A stretch of DNA of 43,130 nt from DATIJJ01 sp964612855. GTDB lineage: Bacteria; Pseudomonadota; Gammaproteobacteria; DSM-16500. The position numbers and the translations under genes are program-made. Below the pieces are notes generated by a model. It was not told the DNA's origin and ran no database searches. It saw only the letters and a program-made list of their open reading frames with translations. The stretch is from positions 1-43,130 of the forward strand of contig CAZTDR010000014.1 of NCBI GenBank assembly GCA_964612855.1, in the 5' to 3' direction. This document shows, one piece after another, positions 9,154-16,740 of this stretch; within the stretch, counting starts at the first letter, position 1; every line of letters starts with the position of its first letter.

Positions 9154-11046
9154 TTATCCCGTCTCAGCTAAATTTCCCTTCTTCTCCAGCCAACTTTTAC
9201 GATCCTGCGCCCGTTTTTTCCCCAACAACATATCCAATATTTTGTCGGTGTTATCGTGTTTCTCAATGGTAAGCTGTACTAGACGCCGAGTATTGGGATC
9301 CATCGTGGTTTCACGCAATTGCAAAGGATTCATTTCACCTAATCCTTTAAACCGAATAACATGAATTTTGCCTTTTTTATTTTCCGCAGCGATCCGATCT
9401 AAAATGCCTTGTTTTTCAGCATCATCCAATGCGTAATACACTTCTTTACCGTAATCCACACGATAGAGTGGCGGCATAGCCACATAGACATGTCCCGCCA
9501 GAACCGCAGATCGGAAATGTTTGACGAATAAAGCGCATAATAAAGTTGCGATATGCGATCCATCCGAATCTGCATCCGCTAAAATACAAATTTTACCGTA
9601 ACGCAATCCCGTTAAATCGTCATGTCCCGGTTCAATGCCAATCGCCACTGAAATATCATGGACTTCCTGCGATGCCAATACTTGAGTCGAGTCAACTTCC
9701 CAGGTATTTAAAATCTTACCGCGTAATGGCATGATCGCTTGAAATTCGCGATTTCTCGCTTGTTTCGCAGAGCCTCCTGCCGAATCACCTTCGACTAAAA
9801 ATAATTCAGTTCGTGCAAGATCTTGTTGTGAACAATCTACTAATTTTCCAGGCAAAGCCGGCCCTGCTGTTATTTTTTTACGAATCACCGTTTGAGCCGC
9901 TTTCATGCGTTTTTGCGCATTCGTAATAACAAACGCAGCCAGCGCCTCACCGAGCGAAACGTTTTGATTTAACCATAAACCAAATGCATCTTTTACCACG
10001 CCGGAAACAAAGCTCGCACATTCGCGTGAGGACAAGCGTTCTTTGGTTTGTCCGGCAAATTGCGGATCATGGAGTTTAACGGAAATGATATGGGCGCATC
10101 GATCCCAGACATCTTCTGGCGCCAGTTTGACTCCGCGAGGTAGTAAGTTGCGAAACTCACAGAATTCCCGCAGAGCTTCTAGCAATCCAAGACGGAAACC
10201 ATTCACATGCGTTCCACCTTGCGGCGTGGGAATTAAGTTCACATAACTTTCAGCAGTAATTTCGCCACCTTCTGGAAGCCAAAGTGCCGCCCAATCCACC
10301 GTTTCTTGATTACCGACAAACGATCCAATAAAAGGTTCCGGGGGAATGTGTTCAGCATTACCAATCGATTCGAGTAAATAACTGGGCAAACCATTTTCAT
10401 AGCACCATTCTTCGGTTTCATTCGTATTTTCATCGTGAAAGGAAACGTGTAACCCAGGGCAAAGCACCGCTTTGGCGCGCAAGGTATGTTTTAATTTAGT
10501 GACAGCAAAGCGAGCAGAATCAAAATATTTTTCGTTAGGTAAGAAGCGAATGCTCGTGCCTGTTTCCCGTTTGTTGGCGGTGCCAATTTTTTGTAATTCA
10601 GATGATTTTTCGCCGTCTTTAAATTGAATTTGATAAAGCAGCCCGTCACGTTTAATTTTGACATCTAATAATTGGGATAAGGCATTGACGACAGAAATAC
10701 CCACGCCATGCAGACCGCCGGAAAACCGATATTGTTTATTTGAAAACTTTGCACCGCTATGCAATTTGCTGAGAATCAGCTCGACACCGCTCACTCCTTC
10801 TTCTGGGTGGATATCCACTGGCATACCGCGGCCATCGTCGGTCACTTCAAGCGAGCCGTCTTTATAGAGCATCACTTGCAAGAAAGTGGCATGACCTTCT
10901 AACGCTTCATCGACGCTGTTGTCGATGGCTTCGCGTGCGAGATGGTTAGGATTGGTCGTGTCAGTGTACATGCCAGGTCGGCGCCGTACAGGTTCAAGAC
11001 CGCTTAATACTTCAATCGATTCTGCGTTGTATTGTTTTGATTTCAT
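9154..11046 (-). CDS. parE: DNA topoisomerase IV subunit B
   Basis: ParE is the ATPase subunit of topoisomerase IV. The GHKL ATPase domain shows the Bergerat-fold motifs EAIDNSVDEA (N-box), DDGRGMPVD and GGLHGVGISVVNAL. The transducer domain follows, then the TOPRIM domain with EGDSAGGSAKQARNR, PLRGKILN and the metal-binding DADSDGSH. The length of 630 residues equals that of E. coli ParE, and there is no GyrB-type insertion in the TOPRIM part. The stop is followed by parC after 89 bp. Upstream is a MITE-like element (11120-11265), so the promoter must lie within or just after that element. The ribosome site at the ATG is weak. Confidence 0.96.
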   Translation of the reverse strand: MKSKQYNAESIEVLSGLEPVRRRPGMYTDTTNPNHLAREAIDNSVDEALEGHATFLQVMLYKDGSLEVTDDGRGMPVDIHPEEGVSGVELILSKLHSGAKFSNKQYRFSGGLHGVGISVVNALSQLLDVKIKRDGLLYQIQFKDGEKSSELQKIGTANKRETGTSIRFLPNEKYFDSARFAVTKLKHTLRAKAVLCPGLHVSFHDENTNETEEWCYENGLPSYLLESIGNAEHIPPEPFIGSFVGNQETVDWAALWLPEGGEITAESYVNLIPTPQGGTHVNGFRLGLLEALREFCEFRNLLPRGVKLAPEDVWDRCAHIISVKLHDPQFAGQTKERLSSRECASFVSGVVKDAFGLWLNQNVSLGEALAAFVITNAQKRMKAAQTVIRKKITAGPALPGKLVDCSQQDLARTELFLVEGDSAGGSAKQARNREFQAIMPLRGKILNTWEVDSTQVLASQEVHDISVAIGIEPGHDDLTGLRYGKICILADADSDGSHIATLLCALFVKHFRSAVLAGHVYVAMPPLYRVDYGKEVYYALDDAEKQGILDRIAAENKKGKIHVIRFKGLGEMNPLQLRETTMDPNTRRLVQLTIEKHDNTDKILDMLLGKKRAQDRKSWLEKKGNLAETG

Positions 11047-11119
11047 CTTTAGTTATATCTCTCGCGAATGAGGTTTAAAATGCCCGTTTAGGGTAATCTT
11101 TTACAATCTACTGTTTTAC

Positions 11120-11265
11120 CTCTGTACACGACAAAAACGCTTTATGTGTAGGGGCGGGCCCATGTGTCCGCCCGGACTTTAAGTTGAAGCCGCTGGGCGG
11201 ACCCATGTGTCCGCCCCTACAAAGGTCTTTGTTCAAAGGGATAAAAATTTTTGTCGTGTATAGAG
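11120..11265. mobile_element. MITE-like element carrying a family B repeat pair
   Basis: The ends form an imperfect terminal inverted repeat: CTCTGTACACGACAAAAAC at the left and TTTTTGTCGTGTATAGAG at the right. The core, 11148-11220, is a family B inverted pair (GTAGGGGCGG ... CCGCCCCTAC). The same end-plus-core arrangement occurs at about 20518-20646 and 29365-29508. No convincing target duplication is visible here. The element fills most of the parE-nudF gap. Confidence 0.75.
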
Positions 11266-11277
11266 TCTCTTAACAAC

Positions 11278-11895
11278 CTATCCCCAGATTTTTTGCAAAC
11301 GAGTTCGATTTAATTTCAGCCATTGTAATGTAATGATGGCGGGTGATGTTTTGATTTTTCCAGCACGCAGCCAAGCTAGCGCCTCTTCAGCCGGAATATT
11401 GATGACCCGAATGTCTTCATGCTCATGCAGGAGGCCATGAATGCCAGAAACAAAGCGGGCATCAATTTGGCCGCAAAACAAATGAATATATTCATCGGTT
11501 CCGCCGGGGCTAACAAAATAATCGCACACCGGTTCGAGGGCAAGAATATCACAACCCGCTTCTTCCATGGCTTCTCGGCGTGCTAAAGCGTCAGGTGTTT
11601 CCGTTGTCGTTAAAACGCCAGCGGGAATTTCAATGAGCCAAGGGCTTTCGGGGCTGGATAAGCTGCCGGGTCGAAATTGTTCGATTAAAATGACGTGATC
11701 GAGTTTGGCATCATACGGCAAAACACCTGCGGCGGGATAGCGTTCCAATACTTCGCGTTGATACGTTTCACTCCAGCCACCCTTAAAAAGCCGTTGACGG
11801 ATGTGATAACGCGCGAGGCAAAATACGCCTTTGTAAAGTACTTCGCGTTGAGTGACTTCATAATCTTGATGAGTAAATTTAATTTTTGCTTCCAT
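11278..11895 (-). CDS. nudF: ADP-ribose pyrophosphatase (Nudix)
   Basis: NudF hydrolyses ADP-ribose to AMP and ribose 5-phosphate, a housekeeping role in the cytosol. The Nudix box fits the pattern GX5EX7REUXEEXGU exactly (Gly93, Glu99, Arg107-Glu108, Glu111-Glu112, Gly114 from the chosen start). The C-terminal half has the NudF-type SPGGTDEYIHLF and SGIHGLLHEHEDIR segments. A TTG start at 11907 is possible, but the ATG at 11895 gives 205 residues, close to E. coli NudF, and has a GAAGAG box. The start overlaps the last 17 bases of ubiK, so translation is probably coupled. The ubiK-nudF pairing is unusual compared with E. coli, where nudF neighbours tolC. Confidence 0.92.
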   Translation of the reverse strand: MEAKIKFTHQDYEVTQREVLYKGVFCLARYHIRQRLFKGGWSETYQREVLERYPAAGVLPYDAKLDHVILIEQFRPGSLSSPESPWLIEIPAGVLTTTETPDALARREAMEEAGCDILALEPVCDYFVSPGGTDEYIHLFCGQIDARFVSGIHGLLHEHEDIRVINIPAEEALAWLRAGKIKTSPAIITLQWLKLNRTRLQKIWG

Positions 11896-12136
11896 GCTGC
11901 TCTTCAATGATTTTTTCCAATTGTTTTAATTGCGCTTCTAGCGCATCTATTTTTTTTCGGCTGCGTGCCAACACTTTGGTTTGGGCATCAAATTCAGATC
12001 GTGTGACTAGATCTAATTGAGTAAAGGTATTTTGTAACACGGCGTGAAAGTTTTTTTCAATATCCTCTTTTAGGGTTTGCAGGCTTTGCGGTAAGGTGCC
12101 GGAAAGTTTTTTAGCTAATTCGGTTAAAAAATCCAA
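11879..12136 (-). CDS. ubiK: Ubiquinone biosynthesis accessory factor UbiK (YqiC/BMFP family)
   Basis: UbiK is a small helical, membrane-associating protein that helps the late Ubi complex make ubiquinone. The sequence resembles E. coli YqiC along its length: an amphipathic N-terminal part, the conserved QLDLVTRSEFDAQTKVLARS block, and a C-terminal coiled coil (IDALEAQLKQLEKIIEE). The frame extends to a TTG at 12181, but the TTG at 12136 has a GGGAG box seven bases upstream and begins where homologues begin, giving 85 residues. The extra N-terminal residues in the longer frame (Cys/His-rich) do not fit the family. It overlaps nudF and follows the SpeE-like gene closely. Confidence 0.85.
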   Translation of the reverse strand: MDFLTELAKKLSGTLPQSLQTLKEDIEKNFHAVLQNTFTQLDLVTRSEFDAQTKVLARSRKKIDALEAQLKQLEKIIEEQHGSKN

Positions 12137-12184
12137 TGTGTCTCTCCCGCAGTGTTGAGAATAACATGTTTCGGCGCCCAATTT

Positions 12185-12796
12185 TTATGTTAACTCTTCT
12201 CGCATAAATTCGGGCAAAGCAAATGCCGCTTTATGCATATCCAAATTATAATAATGCGTCGTAAAGGGTTTATTGAAAATATCTTTTTCCCTTGGTCGTC
12301 TAAGGGTACCTTCTTTGCAAGCCATGACGGCAGAGCGCCAGCTGGACGTAAAATTCGGCTGGAAGAAATTGAGCGGTAAACTATCTCGAAAACCCGCTTT
12401 TTGCAATTGCTGTTGCATTTGTTTGAGGGAAGGCAAATGAAAGGACGATTCACAGAGTTGAATAAAAAGCCCTTCCGTATCCAGTGCTTGAAAACATAAC
12501 TGCAAATCAACGGGGGTGGAATGATGGGCGACAATGATAATATCGAGCGAGTTTTTTTCTAGAGAAGATAGCCACTCATTGAGTGTGCCCGAAATGATAT
12601 GACTGCGATTATCACTCGAGGATTGGATTTGCCATAAGGCTAAGACGCACGCATGCTTTATTATTTCTTGCCCAATGTGTTGATTGTTTTCATCCCACAA
12701 CACAACGCGTTTGGGATGGCGGTGCGAAAAAAGTGGAACATGTGCCAACATTTCTCGGCAAATCAAGGCATCACGATCGAGCAAGGGTTCTGACAT
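12185..12796 (-). CDS. Truncated, catalytically decayed spermidine synthase-like protein
   Basis: Both ends look like spermidine synthase (SpeE): near the N-terminus DRDALICREMLAHVPLFSH, corresponding to the region before the SAM-binding glycine loop, and at the C-terminus THYYNLDMHKAAFALPEF, typical of SpeE ends. Between them the catalytic core is lost. The GGGDGG-type loop is replaced by LWDENNQHIGQE, and the Asp-containing SDCTDP-type catalytic segment reads VAHHSTPVD. The N-terminal beta domain is absent; about 203 residues remain against roughly 280 in the family. An AGGA box supports the ATG at 12796 over the one at 12817. It is probably not an aminopropyl transferase. It could be a regulatory pseudoenzyme or a decaying gene, but the frame is intact. 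It lies between the cyclin gene and ubiK on the same strand. Confidence 0.72.
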   Translation of the reverse strand: MSEPLLDRDALICREMLAHVPLFSHRHPKRVVLWDENNQHIGQEIIKHACVLALWQIQSSSDNRSHIISGTLNEWLSSLEKNSLDIIIVAHHSTPVDLQLCFQALDTEGLFIQLCESSFHLPSLKQMQQQLQKAGFRDSLPLNFFQPNFTSSWRSAVMACKEGTLRRPREKDIFNKPFTTHYYNLDMHKAAFALPEFMREELT

Positions 12797-12856
12797 AAGT
12801 AATTCCTGTAAATCCATGGGCAGTTATTTTGACGTAAAAGGAGGCGGTACTCAAAT

Positions 12857-13900
12857 CTATTTCCCCAGGTATTTTAAGAGATTATCTCGATCTATACGTA
12901 CGGCTGAAGTCCAGTATTGATCCCATAAGGATGGCAGCCCCATATAAGGGCCTTGATATGGGGCTGTTACAGCGTCATTGCTTGTTATTGTCCCAGCAAG
13001 CGATTGCGGAGTGATCGAGCTACTCGATGGGATGATGCTCCAAAAAGGCGGTGGAATGTATTGAGACGAGCTCGGCTGTACCGATGGCTTGATTGATGAA
13101 ATCTGGCTTCCTATTTGAGCTGATACTGTTTTATCCATTTGTGGTCTTTGAACGTATGTTGTTGCCAAGTCCAATTGCTGATAGATGCGTGCTGAGCTGT
13201 TTGGGGTAGTGATCAAGGGTTTCGAAGCAGGCGGTTCAAAACGGATATGAGAATATCCTGCTAATAGTTTTTCAGCATATCCTTTATAGTCGTTAAGCTT
13301 AACCACGAGAGAGAAGTTCTGGGCAAAAAATGTCCTTTCTAGTGTATTTAATTCTTTGTTTCCTATGCCAAACGCCCTAGCAGCAAAATCATTATCCCAG
13401 TGTGTATCGCACATAAACTTATAGGAAATAAGAAAAGCTGTTGCAATGATGCGATGAAGATTTAAGGGGGTAAGAACAAGATTGTGCTTATAAATGCAAC
13501 GATCTATATAAATGAAAGCATGAATCCAAACGCTCTCGGATTCAGGTTGATTCTGAAAAAAAATTTTTTGTATTCTTTGTGCATAGTCAAAGATAGTCAC
13601 TTTAGGAAGCTTCAAAGAGCCGAACATGCACCAAGGAGAGTCTTGGGGTACCTCATATTCTATATTTTTAGCAGCGAATTGCGTTAAAATAGTGGCTATT
13701 GCTTCCGGCAGCCTATCGTTAAATTGTTGTATAGTCTCTTTTTCATCTGCAACAGGCGACTCATTTTCTTCTGTGGGTGAATTGACAGTTAGCATAGATG
13801 AGGACGGGCTAGAAGATTCGCTCAAATCACTTCTGGAGGTGACCCCGCTGCTTGGGGAAGATTTATTATTACCACTCAACGATAACGAGCTTGAAAGCAT
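12857..13900 (-). CDS. Eukaryotic-type cyclin domain protein (PHO80/U-type), putative effector
   Basis: Residues about 95-205 look like a cyclin box of the PHO80/Pcl/plant U-type family (Pfam Cyclin, PF08613). The segment KLPKVTIFDYAQRI has the helix-1 entry, then come YIDRC (about 131-135), LTPLNLHRIIATAFLISYKF (about 143-162) and GIGNKELNTLERTFF. Lys161 and Glu188 sit where cyclins carry the Lys-Glu pair that contacts the kinase. The cyclin box is flanked by a Ser-rich N-terminus (1-50) and a Ser/Pro-rich disordered C-terminus (about 215-320). There is no signal peptide. An AAGGAG box seven bases before the ATG makes this start firm. It is divergent from hemC with only 26 bp between the starts, so hemC signals must overlap this gene. 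Bacterial cyclins are not part of normal bacterial physiology, so acquisition from a eukaryote and export into a host cell is the likeliest reading, but this is inference. Confidence 0.8.
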   Translation of the reverse strand: MLSSSLSLSGNNKSSPSSGVTSRSDLSESSSPSSSMLTVNSPTEENESPVADEKETIQQFNDRLPEAIATILTQFAAKNIEYEVPQDSPWCMFGSLKLPKVTIFDYAQRIQKIFFQNQPESESVWIHAFIYIDRCIYKHNLVLTPLNLHRIIATAFLISYKFMCDTHWDNDFAARAFGIGNKELNTLERTFFAQNFSLVVKLNDYKGYAEKLLAGYSHIRFEPPASKPLITTPNSSARIYQQLDLATTYVQRPQMDKTVSAQIGSQISSIKPSVQPSSSQYIPPPFWSIIPSSSSITPQSLAGTITSNDAVTAPYQGPYMGLPSLWDQYWTSAVRIDRDNLLKYLGK

Positions 13901-13926
13901 TTCTATTCTCCTTTATAGGTATAATT

Positions 13927-14853
13927 ATGAAAAAAAATGTTTTAACCATTGCCACTCGTGAAAGCCCGCTTGCTCTTTGGCAAGCCAATTGGGTTAAAAC
14001 CCAGTTGGAAAGCATTCATCCCGATCTTTCAGTGCAATTATTAGGCTTGACCACCACGGCCGATCAGTTGCTATCTTTACCGCTTTATAAAGTCGGGGGC
14101 AAGGGATTATTTGTAAAAGAATTAGAACAAGCCTTGATGAATAAGACAGCCGATATTGCGGTGCATTCGATGAAAGATGTGCCCATGGTGCTGCCCGACG
14201 GCCTGTCTCTGCCGGTGATGTGCGAGCGCGAAGATCCCCGCGATGCGTTTGTCGCAAATGATGTTACTTCTCTTGATGAGTTGCCGTTGAATGCAATCGT
14301 CGGTACCTCGAGTTTGCGTAGACAAAGCCAAGTATTGAAGAAACGCCCCGATTTACAAATCGCATTTTTGCGCGGCAATGTGAATACGCGTTTGGGTAAA
14401 TTGGATCGAGGGGATTATGCGGCCATTATCTTAGCGGCTGCGGGTTTAAAAAGATTGCACTTGGCTAATCGAATCCGAGCTTACTTGTCTCCTGAAGAAA
14501 TGTTGCCAGCGGCAGGTCAAGGGGTGCTCGGCATAGAATGCCGCTCGGATGATCAAGCGACTCAAGCTTTGATTGCGCCTTTGAACGACTTGCGTACACA
14601 TCAATGTGTGTTGGCTGAACGCGCGCTATGCCGCTATTTAGGGGGTGGTTGTCACGTGCCATTGGCAGCGTACGCAGAATGGATGGATGATACATTGATT
14701 TTACGAGGACTCGTCGCAAATCCAGCGGGAACAGAAATTATTCAGACTCAATTGAGCGATAGTCCTGATCAAGCGGAAGCATTAGGGATCGCTGCTGCAA
14801 AAGACTTAGTGCGCCAAGGTGCTAAACCCCTACTGGATGCATTGATCCTATGA
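13927..14853 (+). CDS. hemC: Porphobilinogen deaminase (hydroxymethylbilane synthase)
   Basis: HemC polymerises four porphobilinogens into hydroxymethylbilane in heme biosynthesis. Cys242 in GGGCHVPLAAYA carries the dipyrromethane cofactor, and Asp84 in HSMKDVP is the catalytic acid; both numbers equal those of E. coli. GTSSLRRQSQ and FLRGNVNTRL supply substrate-binding arginines. The frame is open from 13852, but the family start is the ATG at 13927 (KKNVLTIATRESPLAL), giving 308 residues. The ribosome site is weak (AGG ten bases upstream). The stop overlaps the hemD start (ATGA). The start lies 26 bp from the divergent cyclin gene. Confidence 0.96.
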   Translation: MKKNVLTIATRESPLALWQANWVKTQLESIHPDLSVQLLGLTTTADQLLSLPLYKVGGKGLFVKELEQALMNKTADIAVHSMKDVPMVLPDGLSLPVMCEREDPRDAFVANDVTSLDELPLNAIVGTSSLRRQSQVLKKRPDLQIAFLRGNVNTRLGKLDRGDYAAIILAAAGLKRLHLANRIRAYLSPEEMLPAAGQGVLGIECRSDDQATQALIAPLNDLRTHQCVLAERALCRYLGGGCHVPLAAYAEWMDDTLILRGLVANPAGTEIIQTQLSDSPDQAEALGIAAAKDLVRQGAKPLLDALIL

Positions 14854-15626
14854 GTGATCTACAAAATGTCTGTGTACTCGTGACGCGGCCGGGTCTACCT
14901 GGAAAAGAACTATGTGAAAAAATCACCGCGTTGGGCGGTGTAGCATTTTCTTTGCCAACTATCGATTTTGCCCCAGTTACGAATTCCATTCCCTCCTTGG
15001 ACCAGTATCAATGGGTTATTTTTGTTAGTCAGCCAGCCGTCTGGTGGGCACGCTACGCTTTGCCCACCCTACAGAATGAATTAACAAAATGTAGGGTGGA
15101 CAAAGCGCAGCGTGTCCACCAGAAAATCAAGGTAGCCTCCCCCGGCAAAAGCACCGCCCAAGCCCTCGCCATCGACCATGTCATTTACCCCGCTCAAAAT
15201 TGGACCAGCGAAGGTCTATTAGACTTACCCGATTTCCAAAACATAGCGAACCAAAAAATATTACTAGTACGCGGCGAAGGTGGCCGAGAATGGCTTGCCG
15301 ATACTTTAAAAGCTCGCGGCGGCTTGGTCGACCATTGGATTGTTTATCGCCGTCTTATGCCGGTATATTCCGATAAAAGTCGTTATCTTGATTTATTGCG
15401 ACAAAAAAAAATTGATATAGTAGTATGCGCTTCCGGCGAAAGCCTGCATAATTTACTAACGATGATTGGCCAGGAGGGTGAGCAAGCTTTACTACAAGTT
15501 CCATTAATTGTCGTAAGCCAGCGATTAAGCGCACTTGCCAAAGAATTAAAATTCCAGCATGTTTTTGTTGCTTCGAATGCCAGCCACGCCGCCATACTTG
15601 ATTCCATAAAAAGTATGCCTTTGTAG
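14850..15626 (+). CDS. hemD: Uroporphyrinogen-III synthase with in-frame repeat insertion
   Basis: HemD closes and inverts ring D of hydroxymethylbilane to form uroporphyrinogen III. Family features are the N-terminal VLVTRPGLPGKEL, the FVSQPAV strand, LLVRGEGGREWLADTL and VCASGESLHNL. The protein is 258 residues, about a dozen more than E. coli HemD. Codons 65-91 (WWARYALPTL to RVHQ) are encoded by a complete family C inverted repeat pair at 15043-15120, placed in frame in a loop between FVSQPAV and KIKVASPG. The insert has no stop codon in this frame. The gene overlaps hemC by four bases (ATGA) and is followed by a family A repeat and hemX. It is probably functional because the rest of the frame is intact and well conserved. 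Confidence 0.9.
   Translation: MSDLQNVCVLVTRPGLPGKELCEKITALGGVAFSLPTIDFAPVTNSIPSLDQYQWVIFVSQPAVWWARYALPTLQNELTKCRVDKAQRVHQKIKVASPGKSTAQALAIDHVIYPAQNWTSEGLLDLPDFQNIANQKILLVRGEGGREWLADTLKARGGLVDHWIVYRRLMPVYSDKSRYLDLLRQKKIDIVVCASGESLHNLLTMIGQEGEQALLQVPLIVVSQRLSALAKELKFQHVFVASNASHAAILDSIKSMPL
15043..15120. repeat. Family C repeat pair inside hemD
   Basis: The left arm, 15043-15072 (GGTGGGCACGCTACGCTTTG...), and right arm, 15091-15120 (GTAGGGTGGACAAAGCGCAG...), are inverted copies separated by 18 bp, with GTAG heads inward. The total length of 78 bp equals 26 codons, so the hemD frame is kept. Other, mostly worn, copies lie at 9088, 24269, 36293 and 39433. Confidence 0.88.
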
Positions 15627-15662
15627 GGTGGATTAGACGCGCTTTTTGCGTCGTAATCCACC
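15623..15662. repeat. Family A palindrome between hemD and hemX
   Basis: A single forward copy of the 40-bp family A unit starts with GTAG and has the T-rich loop and bulged stem. Its start overlaps the last bases of hemD (stop at 15624-15626). It forms a strong hairpin between hemD and hemX and may partly attenuate the operon, which is inference. Confidence 0.9.
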
Positions 15663-15710
15663 TTTCGGCGGCGATCATGAGTGACTACATTTTAGGAAAG
15701 AGGAATACCC

Positions 15711-16727
15711 ATGCCCGAAAATCAAGTTGACCCAGTCACTCCACCAGCAAAGTCCCGCCGCCCCTTTTTTTGGGGAAACATCGGCGTAATCATTTCCGGT
15801 TTCGCAGCCGGTATTTTAATTGCCATGATTCTTTTCGTCAGTTATGCATTGCTAGCGATTAATCACCGATTGGCGAACGGATTAACACAGCTAGCTAATC
15901 AAGTGAATAATGTACAAACGGCAATGACAGAAGCACAAAAAACAGCCGTCAATGCCGAACAAACCATGGAGCAAGCGCTTAAAACTCAATCACAAACCAT
16001 CGATGATATTCAAAAAAACCAGCGCACAAATAAAGACGATTTTCTGTTGGGAGAGGCTTATTATCTTCTTAAAGTGGCGCATGATGGTTTGCAATATGAA
16101 CGTAATGTACAGCTGGCTATCAAATTATTACAATCAGCCGATCAAAGCATCGCAAAAATTTCAGATCCCAAAGCCTATCCCATTCGTGAGGCGCTCGCTG
16201 CGGATATTGTTGCTTTGCAAAGCGCACCGCAAGTGGATATAGCAGGCATTTATGCACAACTTACTGCGTTAAATGAACAAATGGATAAATTACCTTTATT
16301 ATCCGAGCTATCAAATCATGCTGCCACACAAGCAGCGGCTGAAGCCGATATCCAAGCATCGTGGTGGCGACGTGGCTTAAGCTCGTTAAAGCAAGCATTT
16401 GATCGCATTGTTGTTGTTCGAAAAAATTTACCGAATTCCCTCCCCTTAATTGCACCCGATCAGCAAGTTTATTTATATCAAAATCTTCATGCTGAAATAG
16501 AAAAAGTGCAATGGGCCTTATTGCATCACCAGCCGGAAATTTATCGCTTGAGTTTATTGCAAGCTGAACAGTGGATTAAACAATTTGCGCAACCCGATTC
16601 GCCTATTACGAAACAATTGCTCCAAAACTTAACGCAGTTACAGCAAATAGACATTAATCCAGCCACACCGGATATCGTTAATTCGCTACAAGCCTTACAA
16701 AACTATCAAACAAGTCTAGGCAAGTAA
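15711..16727 (+). CDS. hemX: HemX-like inner-membrane protein
   Basis: This belongs to the HemX family (often mis-labelled uroporphyrinogen-III methylase), a conserved partner of hemCD and hemY in gammaproteobacteria; its biochemical role is not settled. A short cytoplasmic tail with PPAKSRRPF precedes one transmembrane helix (about 24-50), followed by a long periplasmic coiled coil (about 50-110, Gln/Ala/Thr-rich) and a helical C-terminal domain with LLGEAYYLLKVAHDGLQYER. An AGAGGAA box lies ahead of the ATG. The gene is followed by hemY after 13 bp. Confidence 0.88.
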   Translation: MPENQVDPVTPPAKSRRPFFWGNIGVIISGFAAGILIAMILFVSYALLAINHRLANGLTQLANQVNNVQTAMTEAQKTAVNAEQTMEQALKTQSQTIDDIQKNQRTNKDDFLLGEAYYLLKVAHDGLQYERNVQLAIKLLQSADQSIAKISDPKAYPIREALAADIVALQSAPQVDIAGIYAQLTALNEQMDKLPLLSELSNHAATQAAAEADIQASWWRRGLSSLKQAFDRIVVVRKNLPNSLPLIAPDQQVYLYQNLHAEIEKVQWALLHHQPEIYRLSLLQAEQWIKQFAQPDSPITKQLLQNLTQLQQIDINPATPDIVNSLQALQNYQTSLGK

Positions 16728-16740
16728 GGGAGGGGTACCC

